Both the position numbers and the translations under genes were made by a program. A stretch of DNA of 64,000 nt from Ascarosepion bandense. Its lineage: Eukaryota; Mollusca; Cephalopoda; Sepiida; Sepiidae. The notes under the pieces are model-generated. The model searched no databases and was not told where the DNA came from. It was given only the letters and a program-made list of their open reading frames with translations. Positions 34,909 through 45,725 of the stretch are shown in pieces (the stretch's first letter is position 1; each line of letters starts with the position of its first letter). The stretch is taken from assembly GCA_037127315.1 (NCBI GenBank), contig JBBBDQ010001454.1:677501-741500 (forward strand), given 5' to 3'.

Positions 34909-35580
34909 AAACAGAAATAGGGGACATACACTTTTATCAAACATGTTTGTTGAGTAATATTGGCAGGTTCTGTCTGTCAAAAATTTTTAAATTTTTTAAA
35001 ATGTTGTTTTAGGTAAATTTGGGGTCAGAACACTATGAAAGTATAAAAATAAACTTTTGTAGAAATATATACATAAAAATAGACTTTTATAGAAAAATAT
35101 ACATTTTTGAAGGAAAAAAATTATTACTAGCAATACAATTTTGAATACAAAACTAGAAGACAGCTTCAGTTTCCTAAAATAAGAAAACAAAACAAAACAA
35201 AAAAGCTTTCATAATCTAACTAATTCCAACCTTCTCACTATAACCAAACATTAAAAAAATATACCTTAAAACTCTACCTTTTTGGCATTAAATAATCCAG
35301 AGTTTGACAAGCCATTAAACAAAACTCAGTCCCCTTTCTTCAAAATGTATCCTAGAAATTTTGGTTTTCTCTCTCTGATGTTAAGCATAAGTGTTTCCAT
35401 TTTCTGTAAAACTTTGATGCTGGTCACATGTTTAGTCTATGATTCTTCTGTAGAACCATATTTGTGCTACTTTAAGTCACTTATTCATTTGAAAAGAGAT
35501 TGAACTTCATTCACTGCCATATAGGAGGAATGGTATTATGTAATTGTTCGTTACTCTTTAATTCGTTTCTAACAAAGTTT
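33710..35580. other. AT-rich intronic sequence with microsatellites
   Basis: It holds TA runs at 33783-33813 and a CA-TA run at 34868-34908. I recognise no gene or dispersed repeat in the rest. Confidence 0.5.
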
Positions 35581-35589
35581 TCTGTTTTT

Positions 35590-36245
35590 AATACTTAGCT
35601 TTTGGGATGCATCTTCGCTATCACAATGCACCTTCAGATATCATTATCATACTTTCTATCCTCTGTTAAAACACATGACAGATATTTAGATTGTTGTATT
35701 TGTTTGATTTTGGTATCTCCAACTTGTAATTTGCATGTTGGTCTGTTCCTTTTGTTGGCAATCCTGCATTTTGTCTTCTTTCAGTTGATGTTTAATCCTT
35801 TTCCCTCAGTTTCATTCCCTACCTTTCTTAGAATCTTTCTATAACAGTTATTAGCACCATGGCATCTGCATATATGTGGCTGTCAATAATGCATCCTAGT
35901 AGGACTTCTTACTGCATAGGTTGAATAAGTCTGGTGAGAAAATACATCCTTGTCTTACATACCTTTCTGTTTTTGTATATTTATTGAATTCCTTTTCCAT
36001 CTAGACACAGACAATTTGTTGCCACTATAGATTCTGGATTATTCTAGTATCCTTCTCAAATACATTGAGGATACTGTCTGCTAATACTTTGTGTAAAACT
36101 ATCATAATCTTAACAAATAATGACAGTAATAAACTTGCTTGTGTTGACAATTAATCCTACCAGTTTAGTCCACAGTTTGTTTATCATCATCTCTGTCATG
36201 ATGAGTGATTGATCTTTCATTGCCTCATTTCTGTTTAATAAAAAT
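35590..36245 (-). mobile_element. RTE-like LINE reverse transcriptase relic
   Basis: On the minus strand, decayed frames give RQGCIFSPDLFNL (the RQGCxLSPxLFN motif), then IDSHIYADAMVLIT, where the YADD box reads YADA. They continue as CKLQVGDTKIKQIQQSKYLS and CVLTEDRKYDNDI, matching the GxxIxxVxxYKYLGSxIT...D segment. Stops and frame changes are scattered throughout. The C-terminal pieces at 2.8, 10.3 and 45.2 kb probably come from the same broad family. Confidence 0.7.
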
Positions 36246-36249
36246 TCTG

Positions 36250-37530
36250 TCTTTTTTTTTTTTTTTTTTTTTCAATAATATTATGAACTGTGAATTTACA
36301 ATTAACTTTTTTCTATCATAAAATGGTATTGAAAGTGGAGCTGTATTGTTGGGATTGCAATAATAGGTGAGAACAAAAACTTAGATTCTTCATTGGTGAC
36401 ATCGGTATTCAAAAATCTTTCTATTACTTAGTACATAACAATCAAAATAAACATAAATATGTATTAATAACAGAAATGGTTCCATAACTTAATCATTTTC
36501 AAGGTATTAACTTTTTTTTTTTTTTTACTGTTCTGTATGATGATAATAGTTCCATATTTTATTTTAGCTTTGATAAATAAGTCTATAGATGCTGTTTTTC
36601 TCAAACTTTTCATTGATACTGTGTATCCACCCACATATAGATAGATTTTATCTGTTGTCATGGATACTTCTCTGGAGTTTCTGCATTTCAATGCTGGGGG
36701 ATGAAAATGTTATGATAATTTTTTTATGATATTTCATATTCAAGATAAGTCATACTGAAAGTAAATATAGATATTGTAGCAGTTCTAACAAAGTTCATTT
36801 TGATATAAACATGCTTAGTTAGAGTCTAAGAATGAGGACATAGACCTTGTAAAAGTCTTTAATGTTCCAGGATAGTTGTGAGTGGTTGATTCTTGTTCTT
36901 ATAAAATATTTTTGAAACTCTTATTTCATCTTTTGTGCTTTAGAAAACAAGAAAAAAATTGTCAAACTTGTTCAGTCACTAGAAACAATACTTTACTCTT
37001 GACTGGAGAAATAGATTTTAGTTACTTGATTACTTTGCTGAAAGTCATTATGAAGAAAATAGGAAAACTTGCCAGTAAAAATTTTGTTCCTTAAGTTTTT
37101 TATTTAAAAAAAGATTTTCAAAGTGATGATAGTTTAAAATATTGTATGTCTTGGCTATTAGATAAGTAAAAAAAATAAAATGATGTTGTTACAGATTTTT
37201 TTTATCTTTCAGATATTGTCTCTTAGTTACCTAAATAGTATGTATAAAATCTCTAATCTACTATATATAGCATGCTATACACAAATGGGACTTTCTGTAT
37301 GTTCTCAGTAATTGATATTGATGGAAGCTTTTGCTAAGGCAAATAATATTAACAAGATAAAATCTTTTTTTTTCATCTTTTTCTGCTTTCTGTCTCTATT
37401 TATATATAGCATTATTTGTGAAGAGATTCCCCCTTTTAAATACCAAGTTCCTTCAGGACATGAGTTATGACTTTCCACAGATTCCTTTTTTTTTATAATC
37501 TGTGAATTACTATGACTTTTTTTTAGCAAG
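36250..37530. other. AT-rich intronic sequence, nothing recognised
   Basis: Poly-T runs occur near 36250 and 36510. A pyrimidine tract with an AG near 36945 was examined as a splice acceptor and gives no SNX14-like translation. Confidence 0.45.
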
Positions 37531-37539
37531 ATAGTGGAG

Positions 37540-37720
37540 TAGTTGATTACTGCCTTCCACAGTCTGCCCTATTTAGCTTGGGGTGGAAAAATAGTTTTAA
37601 GCTTTTTTCTATTGGCATCAGAATGAAACAAATCCAATAGACTAGGTCAGAATTTGAACTCTGCTCTCTGGTTCCACTTTTCCTTCTGAACAAGTATGCT
37701 ATCTGCACACGCTTTATACA
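37540..37720 (-). mobile_element. tRNA-derived SINE family A, partial
   Basis: The reverse of the family head is present: a GTCAGAATTTGAACTCTG B-box complement preceded by TGAAACAAATCCAATAGAC. The central body is diverged. Confidence 0.5.
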
Positions 37721-37933
37721 GGGATATATAAGTAATTATTATTCTTTGTATATATCTGAATTTTATATATAATTGTCAGTGCTTAGGCTTCTGTATTTAT
37801 ATATGTATATATTCCTTAGTTATATAAAACCTTTTTAATATTATAAGATTTTTAATGGATTATATATATAATTTTTAATGGATTATATATCTATATATAT
37901 ATATATATAATCACAGATACTGTGAGTCAATAT

Positions 37934-37985
37934 ACTGGGTGTGATAAGGAAATTGTTGCCATTTTATATTTTTAATTTTTGCTTT
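37934..37985 (+). mobile_element. Orphan mariner terminal repeat
   Basis: The stretch TGGGTGTGATAAGGAAATTG followed by TTGCCATTTTA matches the left terminal repeat of the element at 50287 (GGTAAATTGTCGCCATTTTA). It is followed not by transposase but by a family B SINE fragment. Confidence 0.5.
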
Positions 37986-37994
37986 TGATTTTCA

Positions 37995-38105
37995 GTTCAA
38001 AATTCCTAGCACCTGAAGAAGGCCGAAGTGTACAAACATTGTACAAATGGCAACAAAGATAAGGGCAATAGTTCGAATAATGTAAATACTGTAAATACTA
38101 CCTAA
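37995..38105 (+). mobile_element. SINE family B, 3' fragment
   Basis: It contains AAAATTCCTAGCACCTGAAG, AAGGCCGAAGTGTACAAAC, and AGTTCGAATAATGTAAATAC, the conserved 3' half of family B. Confidence 0.7.
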
Positions 38106-38514
38106 TCTCAGAAATATATTTATCACTTCAAACCTTATTTTAGTGGATATTCATGTTTAAAATAGAAGCCCCTATTTTATTTTAAACAGTTGTAATACAT
38201 CTAGTGTCTAGCAATGTGTCTCACAAGAGATCTTAAGGAAAATGTGCTTTCAAGCATTTCTTTATTAAGATTTTTTGAGGCAGGTCAACAGATATTGTTT
38301 TATAAAAAAAAGAAAACGGTCTGAATGAGACAATGTGATATTACATTGTTGAAGTAAATCTTAACTTATAACCATTTAACTATGTGTTGAGTTTTCCTCA
38401 TAATATTTTATAATGCTCTGGATAATATCCATCAAGTTCTCTATTTTTATCTAATTCATAATCTATTTTAATTGGATAAAAACTCATAGATTATCCTGCC
38501 TTTATAGGTTTGCC

Positions 38515-39025
38515 ATTCTTTCTTATATACTAGCAGTATAGCCTGGCGTTGCTCAGGTGTAATGAAAGCTTTAAAACTAATCCATGATCTTGGAGCTCAG
38601 ACTCTGCCTAAAGAATATTTGTGTGAAGTTTGGTGAGAATCGAATAAAAATTCTTGATTTGTATAAAGGACATACAGACAGATAAACAAACACACACAAA
38701 CATCTTGCCTTTTTTATATATATATATACATACATATATATTATCGATTTTCTGCACTATTGTAAGATCTGCAACCTTGAAACTTCTAATTATTGTTTCT
38801 TATGTTGTCTATGAGTGTATCAAATTTGATTAAAATCGGACCACTCCTTCTATAACCCGATTTTTTCGATTATCGATTTTCAATATTTATCGGGGGTACC
38901 TTGGCACAAAACATAGCTAAGAACACTCGCAGACACTTATAGTACAACCGTGTAAATTTTCAAGAAAATCTGTTCAGCCATTTCGGAGTCTATAGGTAAC
39001 GGATACGCAGACACATAAAGTTTCA
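38515..39025 (+). repeat. Dispersed repeat with a GGCGTTGCTC start and CAGCCATTTCGGAGT end
   Basis: It begins ACTAGCAGTATAGCCTGGCG then TTGCTCAGGTG and ends with TTCAGCCATTTCGGAGTC, then CGCAGACACATAAAG and an AT microsatellite. This arrangement is familiar from a common invertebrate dispersed repeat whose class I cannot name with confidence. It has no coding sequence. An internal AT microsatellite at 38716-38740 splits it. Confidence 0.5.
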
Positions 39026-39027
39026 TT

Positions 39028-39067
<40 letters not shown>

Positions 39068-39080
39068 TATATATATATAC
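39024..39080. repeat. (AT)n microsatellite
   Basis: TA repeats with one AAA interruption. Confidence 0.9.
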
Positions 39081-39104
39081 ATGTTTGTGATTATTATTAA
39101 TAAT

Positions 39105-39172
39105 AAAAACAATATCTACTCAAATATTAGTATCCATTAAAAATAATGTTTAAACAAATTAAAAACATGTCA
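39105..39172 (+). mobile_element. tRNA-Leu-like SINE family C, 3' fragment
   Basis: It has the family C 3' block ATCTACTCAAATATTAGTAT and CCATTAAAAATAATGTTTAA. The head is absent. Confidence 0.55.
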
Positions 39173-39284
39173 GATTTTGTCCATTTCCTAATTGTCTTTG
39201 TTTACATTAGCATACGAAACAGAGCAGGTATATTTTGAGAATTGGAGAAATATATGTGTTTAAAAGCAGTATTTGGGCTTTGTC

Positions 39285-39426
39285 TTATCAGGTGGTTGGG
39301 TGGTCTAAGACACATCAGATCTTATGACAGTTTCTCCTTTGTAGACATAGATAAATATACTGTATAATAATAAAAACAGAGCATCTACTCAAATATATGT
39401 AGCCATTAAAAATAATGTCTAAACAA

Positions 39427-39430
<4 letters not shown>
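39285..39430 (+). mobile_element. tRNA-Leu-like SINE family C
   Basis: A truncated tRNA-Leu-type head (GGTTGGGTGGTCTAAGAC then CAGTTTCTCCTTTG) lacks the B box. It runs into the body TAGATAAATATACTGT, GCATCTACTCAAATATATG and CCATTAAAAATAATGTCTAA, ending at an AT microsatellite. Confidence 0.65.

Positions 39431-39460
<30 letters not shown>
39428..39460. repeat. (AT)n microsatellite
   Basis: A pure AT run between a SINE and a Penelope-like fragment. Confidence 0.95.
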
Positions 39461-39463
<3 letters not shown>

Positions 39464-39464
39464 C

Positions 39465-41065
39465 TCTCATCCTACAGTAACAAAGAAAAACAAAACATGA
39501 CATCTCTCTCCAAATACTTTTGGAAATTAAAAGACAAAAATAAAACACCTAAGGTCAAATGGAAAATCCTCAAAAAAGCAAGAACAGCAAAATCTATAAA
39601 AGGACCATGCTTTCTTTGCCTTCAAGAAAAAATAGAGATCCTTAAATATATAAATAGTAACAAGCTTTTAAATCAGAGACACGAAACCACAGTAAACTGC
39701 AAGCACATTAAGGACCTAACCCTACAATCATGCTAAGAAATACTAAGAGTTTGATTAGATATTCTTATTATAAAAGATTAAAAGTGCTATAGAAAAAATT
39801 GATCCAATAAATACGTAAAGGAAGGTTTAATACCCACAAAAACATCTAAATAAATAAAACGTAAAATTAAAGAAATAAAAAAGCTCCCAAACTATCACTA
39901 AAGCCTACACCAATAACCTTACTTAACTACAAAAATATTCCGTACTGGAAAAATCAAAATTAAACAAATGGCTCCCAAACTCAAAAAAGAATCAAAATTC
40001 ATATATTCAAAATTAAGATTAAATATACTACTTCAGAATAATTATACCATACACAAAAATAAACTGTAAGCACACGTACGATTTAACCCTACAATCACAC
40101 TAAAAAATACTGGAAATTTGAATAGATATTTTTATTATAAAAGATAAAAAATGCTATAGAAAAAATCGATCTAATAAATCCTTAAAGTAAGATTTAATAC
40201 CCGCAAAAATATCCAAATAAATAAAATATATAAAAAATTAAAACAAATAAATAGGATTCCAAACAATAATTTATAGAAAGAATAATATAAAAAAAATTAA
40301 AAGAAAATACCGATCCTCTAAATCAAGATTAAACATACAACTTTATATAAAAAACTGATAAAATGCTAATTTGCATTTACTTCCTAAAAAATACAAGTTT
40401 AGATTTCTTGAAATAACTTCGCCTAAGTACAATAATACTCCAAACTTGAATATAAAATAAAAAAATATATATAAAAAAATCCTATAAAAATAAAAAAAAT
40501 ATTCTATACCGAAAAAATCAAAATTGGAAAGAAAAAACACCCCACCCCTATCACGTCTATCTAAGAAACCCCAAAGTGAAAACCTAGCCATAGGATCAAA
40601 GTAAATACATGAAATAAGTCCGCTAACAACAGACATCAATCAATTAAATGATAGCCAACTATAAAGCCGTCCTAAAAAATTCCTAAGGTCAGCAAACAGA
40701 ATAAGTTCCTAAACAACACACCCAAAAAAGAACCCCCACACAAACATATAAAACTGACCACTCCACACGCCGCTCTCTTAGAAATTTTAACCAAAAGATA
40801 TACCCGACCAATAAAACATACATTCCAACAGATAATACCATTAATCAACAATTTCACACTTACACACCAGGTTCTTCAAAAGTCTAACAGTCAAAACGAA
40901 AGACACATTCACTTAATTATCAATAACCCCAACCAACCCCCAACAACAAACCAAATATAAACAGAGAATGATTCCAAACTCTTACTCTCTCCTTCTGATG
41001 ATGTGTTGGAGTCCAAACACTGAAACAACCATATGATTGTAGAGAATAGGACATATATAAAAAAA
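39465..41065 (+). mobile_element. Penelope-like element, 5'-truncated C-terminal part and 3' region
   Basis: The coding part (to 39736) reads SYSNKEKQN, MTSLSKYFWKLKDKNKTPKV and KWKILKKARTAKS, then GPCFLCLQEKIEIL and LLNQRHETTVNCKH. This matches the end of the GIY-YIG domain of another Penelope-like lineage, with the conserved LSKxxWxLKD, CxLCLxEK, and LNxRxExxxxCxH motifs. It is a different lineage from the fragment at 29.2 kb. The following 1.3 kb is AT-rich, with an internal duplication about 370 bp apart, and ends with GATGATGTGTTGGAGTCC and CACTGAAACAACCATATGAT before an AT microsatellite. The end is tentative. Confidence 0.7.
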
Positions 41066-41091
41066 ATTATGTACATGTTCTAAAACATAAT

Positions 41092-41092
<1 letters not shown>

Positions 41093-41150
<58 letters not shown>

Positions 41151-41165
41151 GTATGTATATGTATA
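41093..41165. repeat. (AT)n microsatellite
   Basis: A long AT run with a few GTAT units at its right end. Confidence 0.95.
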
Positions 41166-41400
41166 ATGTGGAGAAGATTTCACTTAACTGAGCAGTGTTG
41201 TTTCAGTCTTACTGACTTCAAAGTTTTATGAAGTGTTATTTCAATCATGCTGACTTTGAAGTTTTATGAAGGTATTATAATGATGTTTTCACTCTTCAAG
41301 GTTCCTGCTTATTCTGCTAAAGAGGGAAGCCATCATAATAATGCCTTTATGAAACTTCAAAGTCAGCATGATTGAAATACTATTACTCAGTTGTGAAAGA
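41165..41400. repeat. Fold-back repeat with repeated CTGACTTTGAAGTTTTATGAAG units
   Basis: Two direct units (TGACTTCAAAGTTTTATGAAG at about 41212 and TGACTTTGAAGTTTTATGAAG at about 41251) are followed by an inverted one (CCTTTATGAAACTTCAAAG then TCAGCATGATTGAAAT at about 41343-41380). The arms 41230-41292 and 41327-41382 pair well around a loop of about 35 bp. A related single unit occurs at 61300-61345. Confidence 0.7.
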
Positions 41401-41546
41401 CTCTCCATATTAATTCTATTAATACTCTATGTTGATATTGAGCACTTTATAACAGAAAAAACCCTACTGGCCACAAATGTTTCCCTATCAGTGAACTACT
41501 GAAAAATCAGCAATTTTGGCACCAAACCCCATTATCACAATTCAAT

Positions 41547-41548
41547 AC

Positions 41549-41585
<37 letters not shown>

Positions 41586-41592
41586 TGAGCGA
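41547..41592. repeat. (AT)n(AG)n microsatellite
   Basis: An AT run passes into GAGAGA. Confidence 0.9.
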
Positions 41593-41689
41593 GCTAGTGT
41601 TATAAATATAAACACAGAGAGAAAAGATGTAAAAATAAACAAACATTAATTAAATTGGCAAATTATTGTTCTTGGGCACAGTAGGTTTT

Positions 41690-42010
41690 TTGAAAGGTGG
41701 AGTTCATGAAGAAGAAATTCTAATCTAAAGAGACATGCAAGAAAATTCTTTCATATTCTACAAAACTAACAATTGCCAACTTTAGCGAAAGAGATGGAAA
41801 AGACATCAAACTCTTAGGATGGTCCCTTAGTCTCTTCAGATATTCATCCAGTTGAAAATGTGTCATCCTTCATTAAGACATGAATGTTAGAATAGAAAAC
41901 AGTATTCAAGCAAGTAAGATCTCTTTGAAAACAAAAATCTGCTATCAGTAATGTTAATGACAAAGCAGTAGAAGAGTTAACAAAATCAATGATTGAGAGA
42001 CCAATAAAGA
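41690..42010 (+). mobile_element. Tc1-type transposase C-terminal relic
   Basis: Decayed frames give RDGKDIKLLGW and then, after a shift, SSDIHPVENVSSFIKT. These match the NGIxxLxWPxxSPDxNPIENxW motif around the last catalytic residue of Tc1-like transposases. The stretch AVEELTKSMIERPIK near 41965 fits the C-terminal helix. Many stops are present and no terminal repeats were identified. Confidence 0.55.
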
Positions 42011-42054
42011 TTTTCAGAATATCAAGGAACCCATATTAACATGTAAAATATAAA

Positions 42055-42245
42055 TCTAGCACTGGTTTCTCCTGACAAGGGCGACGCAGGTTCTCCCCAA
42101 GATTTGCATATTTTTCCCAAATAAGATTTTTTAAATATTCAGGCTGATAGATGAAAATAGATAAATATACTGTTTAATGGTACACCTACTCAAATATGGG
42201 TATTCATTAAAAAAAAATATATAACGTTCAAATAGTAAAACACAC
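42055..42245 (+). mobile_element. tRNA-Leu-like SINE family C
   Basis: The second half of the tRNA-like head (TTTCTCCTGACAAGGGCGAC, then GCAGGTTCTCC) is followed by the family body: ATTCAGGCTGATAGATG, TAAATATACTGTTTAATGG, CTACTCAAATATGGG and CATTAAAAAAAAATATATAA. It is 5' truncated. Confidence 0.6.
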
Positions 42246-42447
42246 CCAGACACATATATATTAATATATATTTTGACAACAACCTTTATTTTAAGTCTCT
42301 TTTGTTTAAATTTAAAAAAATTTAATGAAATCTTTGTCGGTCAAAAACAAAAATTTTTTATTTAATTTTTTCCAGCATTCTGACATGCTTCCTTTTTGCT
42401 GGATATAAGGAATGTAAAAATGTTCTATAATTATTTTTTCAACCACT

Positions 42448-42775
42448 TTTCTGGCCATTCTTAAAGGTCTTATGTTTCTGCTGTTGTTATAATATCCTCA
42501 TGTTTTGATTTATTTTCTGTTGTCTTCCAAACGAATGTTTTTTAAAGGTTTAACTTGCCTGACATCAAACTCTTATTATTTAATCATGGAAATGGAGTAT
42601 TGGAATTTTTTTTAAAATAGAAAGATGTTCACGTAATATCCAATTGTGCACAACATGTGAGAGCTTTGAAAGAATGCTTCCTTTCAAAAGCAACACAAAA
42701 TAACATAGTCAAAATATGAGGATATATCAACAGCAGAAGCATAACACATCTCTCAATAAGTCCCAAGCCTGACAT
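42448..42775. repeat. Fold-back (inverted) repeat
   Basis: The arm near 42468-42530 (TTATGTTTCTGCTGTTG, then ATATCCTCATGTTTTGA) is the imperfect complement of 42680-42750 (TCAAAATATGAGGATATATC, then AACAGCAGAAGCATAAC). The arms are about 60-90 bp with roughly four-fifths identity by eye and enclose about 150 bp. No coding sequence lies inside. Confidence 0.6.
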
Positions 42776-42829
42776 ATAGATGGCACCACTAAAAAAAAAT
42801 CCATAGAATTTTTATGAAGTACTAAGTTT

Positions 42830-44005
42830 AAAATGACATGTAACAAAATTTGGTCTCAATCAGATTATTAGTTTACAAATTACAATTATTTAAGTGAAGA
42901 TACTGCTGTAAATTTTCAAAACAATGGAAAAATCTGAATTTCGTGTGTTGATAAAGTATTTCTTTCTAATGGGAAAAATACTGTTCAAGCAAAGCAATGG
43001 TTTGGTAAGCTATTTGAACTCTGCTCCATCAGAAACAACAGTTAAGAGGTGGTATGCTGACTTTTAACATGGTCATACAAACTCAAATGATGCTGAATGC
43101 TCAGGTCACCCAAAATTAGCACTTGTTCCAGAAAACATTAATAAAAATCCACAAATTCGTTTTGGCTTATTGTAAATTGAAGTTGCATAAGATAGCAGAA
43201 GAGTTGAACATATAAGAAGGCAGTGTGTTCACCTTTTTGCATGAACATATGTCAATGAGAAAGCTGTGTTCAAAGTGGGTGTCACATTTTTTCACAGTCG
43301 ATCAAAACAACAATGCATCGATGATTCAGAGCAATGTTTCCAACTGTTTCAATGCAATAAGGAGTTTTTGCATAAATATGTGACAATGGATGAAATAAGG
43401 ATCCAACACTTCACTCTGCAGTCAAATCAGCAGTCAGCTGAGTGGACAGCAGCAGGTGAAAACCGTCTAAACTGATCAAAGATGCAAACCTCAGCAGGCA
43501 AAGTTTTGGCCTCAGTATTTTGGGATGCACAAGGTATTTTGTTCATTGATTACCTTGGGAAAGAAAGAACCATCAATAGCAAATATTATATAGCATTATT
43601 AGTGTTTGAAGGAAGAAATCGCCAAAAAACAACCACAAATGAAGAACAAAAAGTGATCTTTCACCAAGACAACACACCATATCACGTCAATTACAACAAT
43701 GGCAAAACTACATGAATTGAACTTTGAATTGCTTCCACATCCACCCTATTCTCCAGATCTGGTCTCCAGCGACTACTGGCTGTTTGCAAACCTCAATGCT
43801 CAAGGGAAAGAGATTTTGCTCCAATTAAGAAGTGATATCGAAAACTGAGGTGCATTTTAGGGCCAAAGACAAATTTTTCTACAAAAAAGGCATCGAATTG
43901 TTAGAGAAGCATTGGAATCAATGTATCACCTTAGAAGGAGGCTATGTTGATGAATAAAGTCGGGTTTTGCCTAATACCTGTTGTTTTATTAGTTAGGACC
44001 AGGAT
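42830..44005 (+). mobile_element. Mariner transposon, decayed but nearly full length
   Basis: Reading frames from about 42925 recall the N-terminal domain (SEFRVLIKYFFLMGKNTVQA). Frames at 43266-43475 give DEIRIQHFTLQSNQQSAEWT, containing the first catalytic Asp. Frames at 43482-43715 give SAGKVLASVFWDAQGILFID and VIFHQDNTPYHVN, containing the second. The segment near 43740-43785 gives LPHPPYSPDLVSSDYW, with the third acidic position. This is a classical DD34D mariner layout. At least two stops and several shifts inactivate it. The right end near 43975-44005 carries ATTAGTTAGGACCAGG; the left end is tentative. Confidence 0.8.
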
Positions 44006-44138
44006 TTAATGAGTGATGTGTTTATAATCATTGTAGCAACTATTACAATAAAACTCTCTACGTATGTATCGAGCACTCTTTATAAAAGTAAATGCATGAA
44101 CACCAGGTTAAAAAACTTACGAGTTCCACAACTTTGTT

Positions 44139-44139
<1 letters not shown>

Positions 44140-44176
<37 letters not shown>
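44140..44176. repeat. (AT)n microsatellite
   Basis: A pure AT run. Confidence 0.95.
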
Positions 44177-44178
<2 letters not shown>

Positions 44179-44228
44179 TTGTTTGAATATTATTTTTGAT
44201 CAATGCTTGTATTTAAGTTTAGACTGAT

Positions 44229-44465
44229 GGTCATTCGTGGTCGAGAAGTCTAAGATGTGCTAAATCACATAGTAGCTTCTCCTATGTGGATAGGGGTCGC
44301 AGGTTCGAATCCTGCCAAATGACACACATTTTCGTAATAAAAAAATTTATCATAAATAATCAGGCCAGTAGATATAAATATATAATATTGTTTAATTAAA
44401 AACAGAATATCAATTTAAATACAATTATCGATCAAAAATAATGTTCAAACAAATCATTTCAAATT
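44229..44465 (+). mobile_element. tRNA-Leu-like SINE family C, longest copy
   Basis: The first 95 bp resemble tRNA-Leu. GTCATT at 44230 pairs with AATGAC at 44318 as an acceptor stem. A D-arm-like GTGGTCGAGAAGTCTAAG, an anticodon-like stem around CTAAAT, a long variable arm (TTCTCCTATGTGGATAGGGG) and a perfect B box GGTTCGAATCC at 44302-44312 follow. The anticodon loop appears one base short, so this is not a functional tRNA. The downstream body (AATCAGGCCAGTAGATATAA to AATAATGTTCAAACAAAT) recurs at 39.1, 39.3 and 42.1 kb. Confidence 0.75.
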
Positions 44466-44469
44466 GTCA

Positions 44470-45130
44470 GTTGTTTATAACCAAGTTTCGTTAATCTTTG
44501 TTAATTTCCATAACACATATATATATATATATAATATCATGGAGCTATATTTGGTTGCTTTCCATCAGATTCTCTTTTATGTAGCTTTACCAAATTCTAA
44601 CCCATTAGTGATGTCAGTGATACTATCACTGATTCCTTTCTGTTATCTGTTCATGCTTATAACAGTTGAAAGTCAACCTTCATGTGTTGCTTTTAACTTA
44701 ATCTGTTCTTTGAAATCATTTCAAACTCTTTGATTTTATTTACATACACAGAAATGGGAAATTATCTATGCACCTTTCCTCCTTACTTCTCTCCAGTTGT
44801 ACACACAAAACCCTTGGCACCTGCCAACAAAATTAATTTATTCTCTACACATTCATTCCTACACAAATATATGCACACATTTGTGTGCACTTAGTTTTTA
44901 TTCGCATTTGTTTGTAGTCTGAAATATTTGCCCAGTACTGAATTAAACTACAATAAAGCAATATTTTAATACATGTAAAATTTATATATTATTAAAATAG
45001 TTTGGGTTTGGTGTATATACTCACCTGCTTGTTTGTATTATTATCTTGAAAAAAATGATTAGACTGGGTTTGACATATTTGCATATCCTTTCTCTGAATG
45101 TTATCAAAATGCTTCTTGTTCTAGGTGTTG
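44470..45130. other. AT-rich intronic sequence, nothing recognised
   Basis: A short AT run lies near 44515-44533. No gene or known repeat was seen. Confidence 0.45.
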
Positions 45131-45134
45131 TTTT

Positions 45135-45275
45135 TTTTCAGGATATTGGCATTCATGGCTCTCTACAATTTCTGTCTTTTGTAACACTTAATGAATTTTG
45201 TTCTTTTGTTATCTCTCCTAAATCTTGTTCCATGAGCCATTTACTCAAACTTGATAAAAAAAACTGTTTAGCATT
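45135..45275 (-). mobile_element. RTE-like LINE, decayed 3' fragment
   Basis: The plus strand (TTTTCAGGATATTGGCATTC, ATGGCTCTCTAC, TTTTGTAACACTTAATGAA, CCATGAGCCATTTACTCAAA) parallels 10310-10440 of the RTE-like copy position by position. There is no open frame left. Confidence 0.6.
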
Positions 45276-45404
45276 TTAAAACTTGGGTTGTTATCAACCC
45301 AGTAAGATGAAAAATAAGATCTATCAAGTGGTGGTGTCTCAATAAATCCCTCAGGAGAAGGCAGCAGGAAACCACTACCCCCCAAAAAATCATGATTTTA
45401 ACAA

Positions 45405-45725
45405 TTACATTAGAACAACAGTTAAGTGCCATACATGATACATGCTTTGGGTGATCATTTCTTGAAAGAGATATGACTGACTAGGTAGAAGATTATCCTG
45501 CAGTAGGTTGCCATTACTTTCTGTGGTAGACTGATTGCCAGCCAAGGCTATAGAACCCAATCTGTCTTATTATTTAACCCATAACTGGAGGGAAGAGACA
45601 AATTAATACCTTTCCAAAGGGTATTTGTCTGTAAGTGAATGCAATGAATTCAGCTGGAATTTGAACTCTGCTTTCCAATTTGTTGTTCCGAGTTGATATC
45701 CACTGTACCATAAACCACATTAGGA
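45405..45725 (-). mobile_element. tRNA-derived SINE, family A, full length
   Basis: In reverse it carries GCCATACATGATACATGCTT, GCTATAGAACCCAATCTGTC, CCTTTCCAAAGGGTATTTG, the B-box complement GGAATTTGAACTCTGC, and GATATCCACTGTACCATAA as the A-box end. It is one of the best preserved copies. Confidence 0.8.

Noticed and set aside
36882..37094. Possible next SNX14 exon after the pyrimidine tract and AG near 36945
   Set aside because: The translation does not resemble the expected PX or PXC residues in any frame and no consensus donor follows.
44229..44325. Functional tRNA-Leu gene
   Set aside because: The D arm and anticodon loop are altered and it is joined to a SINE body that recurs nearby.
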